Source: Rhizobium sp. BK399 (lineage in GTDB: Bacteria > Pseudomonadota > Alphaproteobacteria > Rhizobiales > Rhizobiaceae). From it: a stretch of 64,000 bases of DNA. Positions 45,949-54,586 of the stretch are shown piece by piece; the stretch's first letter is position 1; the number at the start of each line of letters is the position of its first letter. Made by a program: the position numbers and the translations under genes. A model generated the notes under the pieces. That model saw only the letters and a program-made list of their open reading frames with translations, did no database searches and was not told where the DNA came from. The stretch is from positions 186,001 through 250,000 of the forward strand of contig NZ_JACIAH010000002.1 in NCBI RefSeq assembly GCF_014194695.1. The letters are read 5' to 3'.

Positions 45949-46209
45949 ATGACACCGGAAGACAGACGGGCGGTCTTTAGCCACCGCCAGATCGCCGCAA
46001 TTATTGAAGGCATCATGCAGGAAGACGGCACCGAGGAGCCGATCATGGGAAAATCGCTTGGCGAGGCGATCCTCTTCGTATCGGAAGAAGCGGCGACCAG
46101 CGCATCCAGCGCCCATGTCATTTACGGCGACAACGGCTCGCTTAGCTATACCGATTGCCTGAGCGTTTACCGCGACTACGGCGCGGCGCTTCGCCAGACT
46201 CCGAATTGA
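45949..46209 (+). CDS. Small conserved-type hypothetical protein
   Basis: 86 residues, ATG 45949 with AGAGGTAAGAACG. The sequence reads as a folded domain (SHRQIAAIIEGIMQEDG, GKSLGEAILFVSEEAA) without known motifs. It is followed 59 nt later by a NUDIX gene on the same strand. Function unknown. Confidence 0.65.
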   Translation: MTPEDRRAVFSHRQIAAIIEGIMQEDGTEEPIMGKSLGEAILFVSEEAATSASSAHVIYGDNGSLSYTDCLSVYRDYGAALRQTPN

Positions 46210-46268
46210 GACAGCGCGCTGGGCTCCCCGCCCAGCGCTCCTCCCGATAAGCGAAGGATGCAGTCGAT

Positions 46269-46754
46269 ATGGCGAAGCGAAGTGCAGGTCTGTTGATCTA
46301 CCGCCTCCATGATGATGACTACGAGGTCCTCCTGGTCCACCCGGGGGGACCCTATTGGGCCAAGAAGGATATAGGCGCCTGGTCGATCCCCAAGGGCCTC
46401 GTCAACGAAGACGAAGATGAACTGGACGCAGCAAGGCGTGAAGCCCGCGAAGAACTCGGGATTGAAGTCGAAGGCAGCTTTCATCATCTCGGTGACTACA
46501 AGCAACCCGGTGGCAAGATTGTTGCTGCCTGGGCCGTTGAGGCCGACATCGACCTGGAAGCGGTGGCCAGCAATAACTTTCGGATGGAGTGGCCGCCGCG
46601 CTCTGGGGTGATGGCGGAGTTTCCGGAAGTCGACCGGGCCGAATGGTTCACATTGTCGGATGCCGAGCGAAAGATTCTGAAAGGCCAACAGCCGCTGCTC
46701 GCGGATTTCCTCCGGAGGCGATCGCAGAGCCCATTAGAGATATATGTAACCTAA
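46269..46754 (+). CDS. NUDIX hydrolase
   Basis: 161 residues. The NUDIX box GLVNEDEDELDAARREAREE continues LGI at about residues 43-65 (G-x5-E-x7-REVxEE-like), preceded by GAWSIPKG. Such proteins hydrolyse nucleoside-diphosphate-linked compounds (for example diadenosine tetraphosphate or ADP-ribose). The exact substrate is not predictable. Confidence 0.9.
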   Translation: MAKRSAGLLIYRLHDDDYEVLLVHPGGPYWAKKDIGAWSIPKGLVNEDEDELDAARREAREELGIEVEGSFHHLGDYKQPGGKIVAAWAVEADIDLEAVASNNFRMEWPPRSGVMAEFPEVDRAEWFTLSDAERKILKGQQPLLADFLRRRSQSPLEIYVT

Positions 46755-46868
46755 GGTCCGGCGAACGCTGGCCAGCGATTGTGCATGGCAGCTATTCGCA
46801 ATCGGCTGTCGCTTTGCCGTCAGCAATCCGTAAAGATTGCAAGACCCTCTTCCGGACGAATCTGACTC

Positions 46869-47855
46869 ATGACAGCCCCCTCCTCTGCACTGCGCGGTGT
46901 TCTCGTCGCGTTTGGTGCATATGCCGTGTTTGCCTTCAGCGATGCATCGATCAAGCTCCTGCATGGCGGCGTGCCAGCTTACCAGATCGCTTTTATCGGC
47001 GCGCTCTTCGGCGGTGCTGCCCTGCCGTTTATCAAAGGAAGGGGCGACTCCTGGTTCGATATTGTCAGAAGCACGAACCGCCCTCTATGGCTACTGAGGT
47101 TCGCCTGCGGCGCGATAGGTGCGATCGCGTCGATCATCACGTTTACGAAGCTGCCGATGGCCGAGGCCTTCTGCTTGCTGTTTCTCCTGCCGTCGTTCGT
47201 GACCATCCTGTCGGTAATCTTCCTCAGGGAAGATGTCCGCTGGCAGCGCTGGGCTGCTGTCATCGTCGGCTTCTTCGGCGTTCTGGTCGTGCTGCGACCG
47301 GGCTTCCGCGAACTGTCCGCCGGTCACCTGGCCGCGGCGATCGGCGGTCTCGTTGCTGCAATCTCGATTGTCGTGATGCGTAAGATGGGGCCAGCCGAAA
47401 AGCGCCTGTCGCTATACGGTGCGGCACTGCTCGGTACGATCGCCGTCAGCGGCATCCTGATGCTGTCCGAGATGGTCGTGCCGACACCACGCCAATGGCT
47501 GTTCATTGCAAGCTACGGCCTTCTCGGCGCGGCTGGCAACGTGATGCTGATGACCGCCGCCCGGCTGGCGCCGGCCAACCTCGTTGCCCCACCTCAGTAC
47601 AGTCAGATGCTGTGGGCAATCGCGTTCGGATATCTGATCTTCGACGACAGCATCGACCTGCCGATGGCTGCCGGTATCGTTCTCATCGTCTGTTCCGGCT
47701 TGTTGACGCTGGCACGTGAAAAGAAGCGCGGCACTCCGCTGCCACGGGCCGTCGTTTCGGCTGACAGCCAGGCGCCGCTTGCAACCTCGGCGGAAGAGAC
47801 TGACCACGCAGAACGGCCGGCACAGAGCGGCTCCCACGCGGTCTCCCACGCCTAA
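46869..47855 (+). CDS. EamA/DMT-superfamily transporter
   Basis: 328 residues with two EamA repeats and about ten membrane segments: FGAYAVFAFSDASIKLLHGG, MAEAFCLLFLLPSFVTILS in the first half, GAAGNVMLMTAARLAPANL in the second. The last 40 residues are a polar tail. It probably exports a small metabolite from the inner membrane. A terminator follows 4 nt after the stop. Confidence 0.88.
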   Translation: MTAPSSALRGVLVAFGAYAVFAFSDASIKLLHGGVPAYQIAFIGALFGGAALPFIKGRGDSWFDIVRSTNRPLWLLRFACGAIGAIASIITFTKLPMAEAFCLLFLLPSFVTILSVIFLREDVRWQRWAAVIVGFFGVLVVLRPGFRELSAGHLAAAIGGLVAAISIVVMRKMGPAEKRLSLYGAALLGTIAVSGILMLSEMVVPTPRQWLFIASYGLLGAAGNVMLMTAARLAPANLVAPPQYSQMLWAIAFGYLIFDDSIDLPMAAGIVLIVCSGLLTLAREKKRGTPLPRAVVSADSQAPLATSAEETDHAERPAQSGSHAVSHA

Positions 47856-47858
47856 AAA

Positions 47859-47902
47859 AACCGCCCTTGCCTAGGTCGGAAAGACCGTTGGCAAAGGCGG
47901 TT
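47859..47902. terminator. Bidirectional terminator
   Basis: AACCGCCCTTGCC (47859-47871) pairs with GGCAAAGGCGGTT (47890-47902) with one mismatch. Poly-A lies on the left, CTATTT on the right. It separates the EamA gene from the converging secreted-protein gene. Confidence 0.78.
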
Positions 47903-47933
47903 CTATTTCGTCAGAGTTTGGCGACGGCAACCG

Positions 47934-48281
47934 TTAACGCAGGACCGGGCAGCCACGGACGTTGCCGAAGCTGATTTCGTCAGCACCGCGACGCGTCCAG
48001 CCTGTCACGATCACACGGCGTGGCGTCACGTCGACCACACGGGCACGGCGGAAGCCGTAGTCGCGTGCGATATCTTCAGCAAGCCGCGGGTCGCAGCCGC
48101 GCGGACGTGGCGGCGGGCGATTGTAGTCAGGCGGTGGCGGGCGGTAGTAGCCGGGAGGCGGTGGCGGACGACCGCTGCCAATGTAGACATCTACCTGGGC
48201 GGAAGCCGGCGCAACCGCTCCGGCAACCGTGCCGGCAGCGAGCAGAGTCGCGAGGCCGGCCTTGGCCAGAAATTGCATCAT
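47934..48281 (-). CDS. Secreted proline-rich protein, paralogue of the next
   Basis: 115 residues from ATG 48281 (GGAGAATTTTCG). Signal peptide (LATLLAAGTVAGAVAPASA), then a Pro/Tyr-rich linker (PPPPPGYYRPPPPDYNRPPP) and a compact C-terminal domain: CDPRLAEDIARDYGFRRAR and VTPRRVIVTGWTRRG, ending NVRGCPVLR. The C-terminal domain matches that of the gene at 48452-48757. Small periplasmic or surface protein, no known function. Confidence 0.75.
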   Translation of the reverse strand: MMQFLAKAGLATLLAAGTVAGAVAPASAQVDVYIGSGRPPPPPGYYRPPPPDYNRPPPRPRGCDPRLAEDIARDYGFRRARVVDVTPRRVIVTGWTRRGADEISFGNVRGCPVLR

Positions 48282-48451
48282 CGAAAATTCTCCATCAGGG
48301 CACGGAAACGACCGTCCCATTCGATACACTCTTGCCGGAAAAGCTCAGGTCCAACCTTTCCGGATTTTCGCAGTCATATGCGATTCGCACAAAGCAGGCT
48401 GAAAATGGCGTCGCCAAGGCAAGCGGGGGCCACCATTGTGGACGAAGCGAT

Positions 48452-48757
48452 TTAGCGGCGGATCAGCGGGCAACCACGAACGTTGGCGAACACCATCTGG
48501 TCCCAGCCCCGGTAATTCCGGCCGGAGACGACAACCCGGCGCGGAGTGACATTGGTGACGCGCGCATAGCGCACCCCTGCCCAGCGCGCCTTCTGAACGG
48601 CCTGCACGGACGAGCAGGCGTAGACGGGACGATATTGGACACTGGCGACCGGCGGACGTCCCCATTCGGAAGCCGAGGCGTTCGGTGCCGTGAAAGGAAT
48701 TGAAGCCAATGCGATAAGGGCCGCAAACGAAGCCTTGGCGAGAAAATGGGTCATCAT
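48452..48757 (-). CDS. Secreted Cys-containing protein, paralogue of the previous
   Basis: 101 residues from ATG 48757. Signal peptide (SFAALIALASIPFTAPNASA), then CSSVQAVQKARWAGVRYARV, VTPRRVVVSGRNYRG and NVRGCPLIRR. The last 50 residues match the neighbouring protein nearly motif by motif with the same two-cysteine frame, so the two arose by tandem duplication. It lacks the proline linker. Function unknown. Confidence 0.78.
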   Translation of the reverse strand: MMTHFLAKASFAALIALASIPFTAPNASASEWGRPPVASVQYRPVYACSSVQAVQKARWAGVRYARVTNVTPRRVVVSGRNYRGWDQMVFANVRGCPLIRR

Positions 48758-48858
48758 ACTACTCTCTAAACGCTCTTTTTTGCATCTCCCGTTTGGGATT
48801 GTGCAGACCATAACTATCTGAAAATGAATGATCTTCGAACCTTCCGTTCAGTTCCGGT

Positions 48859-49281
48859 TCAGGCGCTCAGATGCAGCACGATCTCGCGTCGGTGCGGTCT
48901 GTCGCGATGTTCGAACAGGTAAATCCCCTGCCAGGTGCCGAGTGCCAACCGACCGCCGATCATGGGAATACCGATGGAAACCTGCGTCAAGGCGGCCTTG
49001 ATATGCGCGGGCATATCGTCGGGTCCCTCGGTCGTATGAACGATCCAACGCATCGACGGGTCGCTGCTCGGCGGCACCAATCGGCGGAAGAACGCATCGA
49101 GGTCTGTCCGAACATCTGGATCCGCATTTTCCTGGATGAGCAAAGAGCAAGACGTGTGGCGCACGAAAACGGTCAGCAGCCCTTCGGCCGCGCCGTTAGC
49201 GCGAACGAAGGACGCCGCTTCCGCAGTAAACTCGTAAAGGCCCTGGCCTCTGGTGGAAATGCTGATGATCTTCTGAGCCAT
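48859..49281 (-). CDS. YjbQ / UPF0047 family protein
   Basis: 140 residues from ATG 49281. Family pattern: TAEAASFVRANGAAEGLLTV, VRHTSCSLLIQENADPDVR, HTTEGPDDMPAHIK, LGTWQGIYLFEHRD. The conserved His/Asp/Glu residues form a metal-like site. Members are annotated as secondary thiamine-phosphate synthase by genetic evidence. Monocistronic. Confidence 0.88.
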   Translation of the reverse strand: MAQKIISISTRGQGLYEFTAEAASFVRANGAAEGLLTVFVRHTSCSLLIQENADPDVRTDLDAFFRRLVPPSSDPSMRWIVHTTEGPDDMPAHIKAALTQVSIGIPMIGGRLALGTWQGIYLFEHRDRPHRREIVLHLSA

Positions 49282-49360
49282 AGCCACGATTCCGCTTGCG
49301 TCTCTCTTATGAGACGTGGCGTCGCGCTGCCCTCATGTCAATGCAGGTTTCCCGCGCCGC

Positions 49361-49714
49361 TCAAAGCTGCAGGAAGGGAACAAACCCGCCGAAGATCATG
49401 CGCTTGCCGTCGAAGATCGACTTCCACTCGTCGCCTTGCAGACGGGGGTCTGCCATCACCTTCGTCATGATTTCATCTCGCTCCTGGCGTGAGCCGTAAA
49501 CGATCCAGGAAAAGACCACGACCTCATCGTCGGCCGCCTGAACCGCCCGGGGAAACGAGGTCAGTTCACCGTAGGGGACATCGTCGGCGATGCATTCCAC
49601 ATATTCCTTGGCACCATGGGCCTTCCAGACAGCGCCGGTTGTGGCTGAAAAGGCTTTGTAGGCCTCGATGTTCTTCTGCGGCACGGCCACGACGAACCCA
49701 TCGACATAGGACAT
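49361..49714 (-). CDS. DUF1428 family protein
   Basis: 117 residues, AAGGGAGTAAAAC before the ATG. DUF1428 pattern: YVDGFVVAVPQKNIEAYKAF, GAKEYVECIADDVPYGE, ending GGFVPFLQL. A dimeric ferredoxin-like fold is known for the family, but its function is not. It is divergent from a VOC/PhnB-like gene, a frequent neighbour combination. Confidence 0.88.
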   Translation of the reverse strand: MSYVDGFVVAVPQKNIEAYKAFSATTGAVWKAHGAKEYVECIADDVPYGELTSFPRAVQAADDEVVVFSWIVYGSRQERDEIMTKVMADPRLQGDEWKSIFDGKRMIFGGFVPFLQL

Positions 49715-49920
49715 GTTTTACTCCCTTTGCGTTGTTGCACGTCCAAGGACGAACGGAGTTGGCTTGGACCGACATCCCTCTTCGAAAGAAAACTAGGCGG
49801 GATCGACGACAGGCAAGGATGTGCGGCCAACTTCCCATCGGGAATAATTCGCCTTCGATTGTCGGCAACTCTCCTCTTTTGGCGTCCTTGCCACAGATTA
49901 AACGCCCAGGAGGACAACCG

Positions 49921-50373
49921 ATGCAGAAGATCACGCCTTTCCTTTGGTTCGACAACCAGCTCGATGAAGCCATCAGCTTCTATAGCGCGGTATTCAAGAG
50001 CACCGTGGATCCGCAGGTGAAGCGAGGCCCGGACGGTAGGGCATTCGCCGCCACGTTCGACCTGGAGGGCCAGCAGTTCATGGGACTGAACGGCGGCCCT
50101 CAGTTCAAGTTCACCGAAGCCATCTCATTCTTCGTCCGCTGCAAGGACCAAGCCGAGGTCGACTATTACTGGGAAAGGCTCCTCGATGGCGGCAAGCCGC
50201 AGCAGTGCGGCTGGCTGAAGGACCGCTTCGGCCTCTCCTGGCAGATCATCCCCGATGCGCTGATGCGCTATCTCAACGATGCGGACAGCGAAAAAGCCAT
50301 GCGCGTGCAGGCCGCGATGATGCAGATGGTGAAGATCGATGTCGCGACGCTCGACGAGGCCTATGCGGGCTGA
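49921..50373 (+). CDS. VOC/PhnB-like (3-demethylubiquinone methyltransferase-like) protein
   Basis: 150 residues, ATG 49921 with CAGGAGGACAACCG. Pattern of the PhnB-like glyoxalase/VOC group: ITPFLWFDNQLDEAISFYSA, FMGLNGGPQFKFTEAISFFV, and CGWLKDRFGLSWQIIP. The name comes from homology and says little on reaction. Its last 13 nt overlap the end of the converging LysR gene. Confidence 0.88.
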   Translation: MQKITPFLWFDNQLDEAISFYSAVFKSTVDPQVKRGPDGRAFAATFDLEGQQFMGLNGGPQFKFTEAISFFVRCKDQAEVDYYWERLLDGGKPQQCGWLKDRFGLSWQIIPDALMRYLNDADSEKAMRVQAAMMQMVKIDVATLDEAYAG

Positions 50374-51380
50374 CCTCCGGAAAGCGCGAAAAGCGGTATC
50401 CGATCCTTCAATTGCGCTTGCATCTCGGCTTCCTGGCACTGCGTGGTGACGCGCAGCGTGCGAAATTGTTCCACGAGAAAGTCCACGAGCGCCCGAACAG
50501 CCGTCGGCAGTCCTCGCGATGCAGTGAAGACGAGATAGATCGTCGCCTGGGACATCTGATGATCTGGCAGAAGGCGAACCAGCCGGCCGTCGCGTATTCC
50601 TTCGGCGCAAATGTGGTCTGGCAAGAGCCCGACCCCTACGCCGGCATAGATAGCCTCAAGCACTGCGGAGACGCTGCGGCAGCTCATGCGCGGTTTGTGC
50701 TGGTGCCGGTACCGGGTGCCGTCGGGTCCAGTGAATTCCCATATATCCAAGTCCTGCCATTCCGTGAGCGGTCCGGCAAACGATACCGTTGGCGCATCGA
50801 CGAGACAGTCGATGCCTTCGATCGACGGCAGCGAGCTTGCAACCTTCTGGTTAGCAACAAGGATCAGATCCACCTTGCTAAGCACACGCATCGTCAGCTC
50901 AGAATCGGTCTCCTCGGTCAATTGTGCGCGAACAGCAAGGTCGAGGCGCTCGTCAATGATATCGACCCGTCGATCCGTTGTGAATATCTGCAGCTGAACT
51001 TTGGGGTATCGATTGAGAAACTCCGGGATCATGGTGCCAAGCGAACCATCCAGCAATCCGTGTGGCACACTTATGCGGATCTGTCCCTGCGGCTCTCCCG
51101 TGGCATCGTTGATCGCCTTCGCCGCTCGATCCGCTTCACGCAGCATATTTTCACAGTGATTGTAAAAAGCACGCCCGACTTCCGTCACCCGGAACCGATT
51201 GACAGTCCGCTCCAGCAGCCTGACTCCAAGCCGCGTCTCGAGCGCAGTGATGTGCCGGCTGAGCTTGGATTTCGGCATGCTGAGTACCCGCCCCGCGGCG
51301 GAGAAACCGTTGTGGCGAACAACTGCGGCAAAATAGACGAAATCGTTCAGATCCTGAAAAACACCCTCTGCGTTGAGCAT
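50361..51380 (-). CDS. LysR-family transcriptional regulator
   Basis: 338 residues from ATG 51380 (GAGG eight bases before). N-terminal HTH: DFVYFAAVVRHNGFSAAGRV and LSRHITALETRLGVRLLERT. Effector domain: GQIRISVPHGLLDGSLGTMI. A perfect 16-bp palindrome lies 91 nt upstream. There is no divergent gene close by, so the target beyond itself is unclear; the porin starts about 490 nt away. Confidence 0.9.
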   Translation of the reverse strand: MLNAEGVFQDLNDFVYFAAVVRHNGFSAAGRVLSMPKSKLSRHITALETRLGVRLLERTVNRFRVTEVGRAFYNHCENMLREADRAAKAINDATGEPQGQIRISVPHGLLDGSLGTMIPEFLNRYPKVQLQIFTTDRRVDIIDERLDLAVRAQLTEETDSELTMRVLSKVDLILVANQKVASSLPSIEGIDCLVDAPTVSFAGPLTEWQDLDIWEFTGPDGTRYRHQHKPRMSCRSVSAVLEAIYAGVGVGLLPDHICAEGIRDGRLVRLLPDHQMSQATIYLVFTASRGLPTAVRALVDFLVEQFRTLRVTTQCQEAEMQAQLKDRIPLFALSGGQPA

Positions 51381-51866
51381 CGGGGAACCTCTTTCCATAA
51401 AGCGATAGGCCTGCGATCGCTACCGATTACCGCTCGCGGCGGGTAATGCCAACCGCCCTACAGAAGTTTTCGTTCCAAATTTGGAACACTGCGTTCCAAT
51501 CCCTGCCCTTCAATTGGGAGAATGGCGGGATTATCTGCGGGGAGATTTTCTTTGGCGCCATTGCAATGGTGGCGCCAGACGCGCTCCTTATGAGCCTCCG
51601 AAAACAGTCTTAGCCGTCCCAATGCCCGCAGCACTGCGGTGCAGTGTGATTTTTCGCCTATGTATTTGATATTGTTACATAAAAACCACAAAGAATACCA
51701 AAGAACCGTCACAAGGAGGCATTTTGATACCGGGAGAATTGATAGATTTAATCAAGGATGAAATTAAGGCTTCAGCGGTTCGCTGATCCGCCAGCCGAAA
51801 GGCAAACTATCGGAACGGCCCCATCTCCCATGGCGGCTGTTCAGTCGAAAAGGAAATGGATTTCAA
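51381..51866. other. Intergenic region between lysR and porin
   Basis: 486 nt. It contains a LysR-type palindrome near lysR and an A/T-rich stretch before the porin. No protein frame with a proper start. Probably both promoters and a long porin leader. Confidence 0.4.
51472..51487. promoter_or_regulatory. 16-bp palindrome, putative LysR-type site
   Basis: GTTCCAAATTTGGAAC is a perfect dyad, followed by a third half-site GTTCCAAT at 51493. It lies in front of the LysR gene and probably binds its product. Confidence 0.65.
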
Positions 51867-52895
51867 ATGAACATACGGATGGCTTTGTTGACCTCCGCCG
51901 CAGCGTTTGCTGCTGGGTCCACGCCGGTCTTCGCTGCTGATGCAATCGTCGCAGCTGAACCCGAGCCGGTTGAATACGTCCGCGTCTGCGACGCGTACGG
52001 CACAGGTTACTTCTACATCCCGGGCACCGAAACCTGCCTCAAGGTCAGCGGTTACCTGCGTTTTGAAGTTTACGGCGGCCCGGATCAGAAGGGTACCTCG
52101 GACTGGAACGCCCGTACGCGCGCTCAGGTTCAGTTCACCGCCAAGAGCGACACGGAATACGGTCCGCTCACCGGCGTAATCGTTCTCCGCAACAACGGCG
52201 ACAACACGTCGACCAACTCGACCCTGGACTCGGCCTACATCGACATCGCCGGCTTCCGCGCTGGTCTGTTCTACAGCTGGTGGGATGACGATCTTTCGGG
52301 CGAGCCTGACGTTCTGTCGAGCTTCGAAACCCTGCACAACTCCATCCGCTACCAGTATGAAAACGGCGACTTCTACGCCGGCATCAGCGTAGACGAGCTG
52401 GAGGACGGCTACTACAAGGACGGTGAGAACCCGAACAACGTCGGCGTTGCGTTCGGCATCGGCGGCAAGGCTGGCGTCGTCAGCTACCAGGTTATTGGCG
52501 GCTATGACACTGACAACGAAGAAGGTGCTGTCCGCGGCATGATCTTCGCTGATATCGGCCCCGGCACGCTCGGCTTGGCGGCTGTCTACGCGTCTGGTCC
52601 GAACTCTTACTACGCTCAGTCGGAATGGACCGTTGCTGCAGAATACGCGATAAAGGCAACCGACAAGTGGACGGTTACCCCGATGGCTCAGTACTTCGGC
52701 AACTACGCTACGGACACGGATAACGGCGCTATCCCGCACTCGTTCGACGGCCTGGGCGACGCATGGAAGGTCGGCATCACCGTCGACTACCAGATCGTAG
52801 ACAACCTCTATGCCAAGGCGACTGTCGACTATACCGACCCGGATGACGCTGACGAAGTGACGAAGGGCTTCTTCCGCCTGCAGCGCGCGTTCTAA
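51867..52895 (+). CDS. Outer-membrane porin (Porin_2/RopA-type)
   Basis: 342 residues. Signal peptide (ALLTSAAAFAAGSTPVFA), then PEPVEYVRVCDAYGTGYFYI and ETCLKVSGYLRFEVY, the start of rhizobial and Brucella Porin_2 proteins with the conserved two-cysteine loop. Beta-barrel strands continue to the C-terminal aromatic RLQRAF. It forms general diffusion pores. Shorter constriction loops than some paralogues cannot be judged here. Confidence 0.92.
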   Translation: MNIRMALLTSAAAFAAGSTPVFAADAIVAAEPEPVEYVRVCDAYGTGYFYIPGTETCLKVSGYLRFEVYGGPDQKGTSDWNARTRAQVQFTAKSDTEYGPLTGVIVLRNNGDNTSTNSTLDSAYIDIAGFRAGLFYSWWDDDLSGEPDVLSSFETLHNSIRYQYENGDFYAGISVDELEDGYYKDGENPNNVGVAFGIGGKAGVVSYQVIGGYDTDNEEGAVRGMIFADIGPGTLGLAAVYASGPNSYYAQSEWTVAAEYAIKATDKWTVTPMAQYFGNYATDTDNGAIPHSFDGLGDAWKVGITVDYQIVDNLYAKATVDYTDPDDADEVTKGFFRLQRAF

Positions 52896-52985
52896 TCCAA
52901 AAAATCCCGGCGCCCTGGATCAACCTTGGGCGCCGTGTGTATCGCGTTTTCTGATCCGATTGACCTCCGATCAGTTACGGGGACT

Positions 52986-53010
52986 GGTCCGGTTTCCCTG
53001 CCGGACCGTC
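52986..53010 (+). terminator. Possible terminator after the porin gene
   Basis: GGTCCGG (52986-52992) and CCGGACC (53001-53007) form a 7-bp stem followed by GTCCTTGTTTTT. A stronger 8-bp GC hairpin (CGGCGCCC / GGGCGCCG, 52908-52935) lies just after the stop but lacks a T-run. One or both end the porin transcript. Confidence 0.55.
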
Positions 53011-53053
53011 CTTGTTTTTCTCCTCCCAAGCATGCCACCGCACTTCCGCGGCA

Positions 53054-53434
53054 TCAGCCCGGCAACTCCTCGATTGAATCGACCCGATCGGGATAGAAGG
53101 CGAGATGATCCTTGATCTCGCTGACCGCCGCGTACGGACTTTCATAGGTCCAGATCGCATTCGCGAAATCTTCTTCACCCATCATGATGTTGAAATACGA
53201 TGCTTCCCCCTTGTAGGGGCAATAGGTGTGGTGATCACTTCGAGTGAGAAGCGCCATGTCGACATCGGCACGCGGTACGTACAGCACGGCAGGATAAGAG
53301 GCTTCCTTCAGTGTTAAGGCTTTGCGGCTATCGGCAATAACCTGCCCACGCAGCTTCACGACGACGCGGGCTGGATTAGGCCTGACGGTAATCGGGTGAT
53401 CGGGACCTGGGACTTTCATGGGGTGTGCGGACAT
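53054..53434 (-). CDS. DUF427 family protein
   Basis: 126 residues from ATG 53434 (AAAGGAGCTGCTG). DUF427 pattern: KVPGPDHPITVRPNPARVVV, AVLYVPRADV, RSDHHTYCPYKGEASYFNI and AIWTYESPYAAVSEIKDHLA. A small beta-rich fold whose function is unknown. Stands alone next to the dioxygenase gene. Confidence 0.88.
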   Translation of the reverse strand: MSAHPMKVPGPDHPITVRPNPARVVVKLRGQVIADSRKALTLKEASYPAVLYVPRADVDMALLTRSDHHTYCPYKGEASYFNIMMGEEDFANAIWTYESPYAAVSEIKDHLAFYPDRVDSIEELPG

Positions 53435-53520
53435 CAGCAGCTCCTTTCGGCCAGAAACCAGATATAGGAGCCGCTGTATCAGATTGCAGGAGCCGTGCTC
53501 AGCTTCCGCGTATTTCGGAA

Positions 53521-54456
53521 CTACCAGCGTTCTAGCCCAAGCAGCTTGCGTCCAAGCGGCGAAAGCTCTGCCGTCGCCGTATTGTATCTCTCCCATTCGC
53601 GCGGATCACCGGGAAAGGCGTCACGCTTAGGGTGGTCACGTTCGCGCCACAGGCGGATGCGCTCGTCCCGCTCGCCGACGTCGTCGTGCTCTGCGGGATG
53701 CATTGAGATATATTGGGCCATCCGGACTCGATCGGCCGAGTGGTTCGGTCGCACGCCATGCGCGAGCAGCGAATTGAAGATCATCAAATCTCCCGGCTCC
53801 ATGTCGATATTGACGATCGACAGTCCGGTCATATCAGGGTGCATGGGGTCGCGGTCTGCCGGCTGCGTCTTCTCCCATTCCTCGAAATGCTGAAAGAGCT
53901 CTGGAACACACTGGAACCCACCGACATCGCCATCCTGCTTCTTCAGGCTGAGCACGCCCTGCACGCCGATCGGCAACGGCCGGATCGAGGTGTCGACGTC
54001 CCAATGAATGAAGCCGTTCGGATTGCCTTTGACTTGCTTTGGCGGATTGAGATTGGCGCGATCGATGGTCACCCACAGATCTTCCCGGTCCCAGATATCG
54101 ACGAAGGCGCCGTAGACGCGCGGCTCCATACGGTTATCCCACAGCGCCTGGTGATTATAGATTTCCAGCATGCCGGTGTTGTTGAGCTCTTTCATCTTGT
54201 GCTCACGGCGCTGCGGCGCATACCAGGTGGATGCGTCGTTCGGGTCCTTCTCGTCAAAACGCCAGAGCACTTCGACAAGCCGCTCGACATTCGCCGCAGG
54301 GACGGCCTGGCGAACGATGACATAACCTTTCGTAATCCAATGTTGCCAGTCCGCCTCCGATAGCACGCGAAGCGGCAACATCTTCTTGATATCCTTGAGT
54401 TGCGTCGTCGTCGTTGACGTTGTCGGGTGCGCGTCCCGCTTGAGTGACTGCTGCAT
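53521..54456 (-). CDS. Phytanoyl-CoA dioxygenase (PhyH) family protein
   Basis: 311 residues from ATG 54456 (GGAGGATAAAT). Fe(II)/2-oxoglutarate site: H-x-D in FIHWDVD and the distal histidine plus arginine in LLAHGVRPN. The N-terminal half contains GYVIVRQAVPAANVERLVEV. Such enzymes hydroxylate small carbon skeletons; the substrate is not predictable. It is divergent from an AraC regulator (130 nt), probably its controller. Confidence 0.86.
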   Translation of the reverse strand: MQQSLKRDAHPTTSTTTTQLKDIKKMLPLRVLSEADWQHWITKGYVIVRQAVPAANVERLVEVLWRFDEKDPNDASTWYAPQRREHKMKELNNTGMLEIYNHQALWDNRMEPRVYGAFVDIWDREDLWVTIDRANLNPPKQVKGNPNGFIHWDVDTSIRPLPIGVQGVLSLKKQDGDVGGFQCVPELFQHFEEWEKTQPADRDPMHPDMTGLSIVNIDMEPGDLMIFNSLLAHGVRPNHSADRVRMAQYISMHPAEHDDVGERDERIRLWRERDHPKRDAFPGDPREWERYNTATAELSPLGRKLLGLERW

Positions 54457-54586
54457 ATTTATCCTCCATCGAGCCAATCCCTGTTCCACAGGTGATGACG
54501 AAGAATACCAAGCCAGATAGTCGGATGTTGTCGCGGCTTGGCAAATACTGATACTATTCTGGCGTCATGAAAAATGCGGGCGCCGG

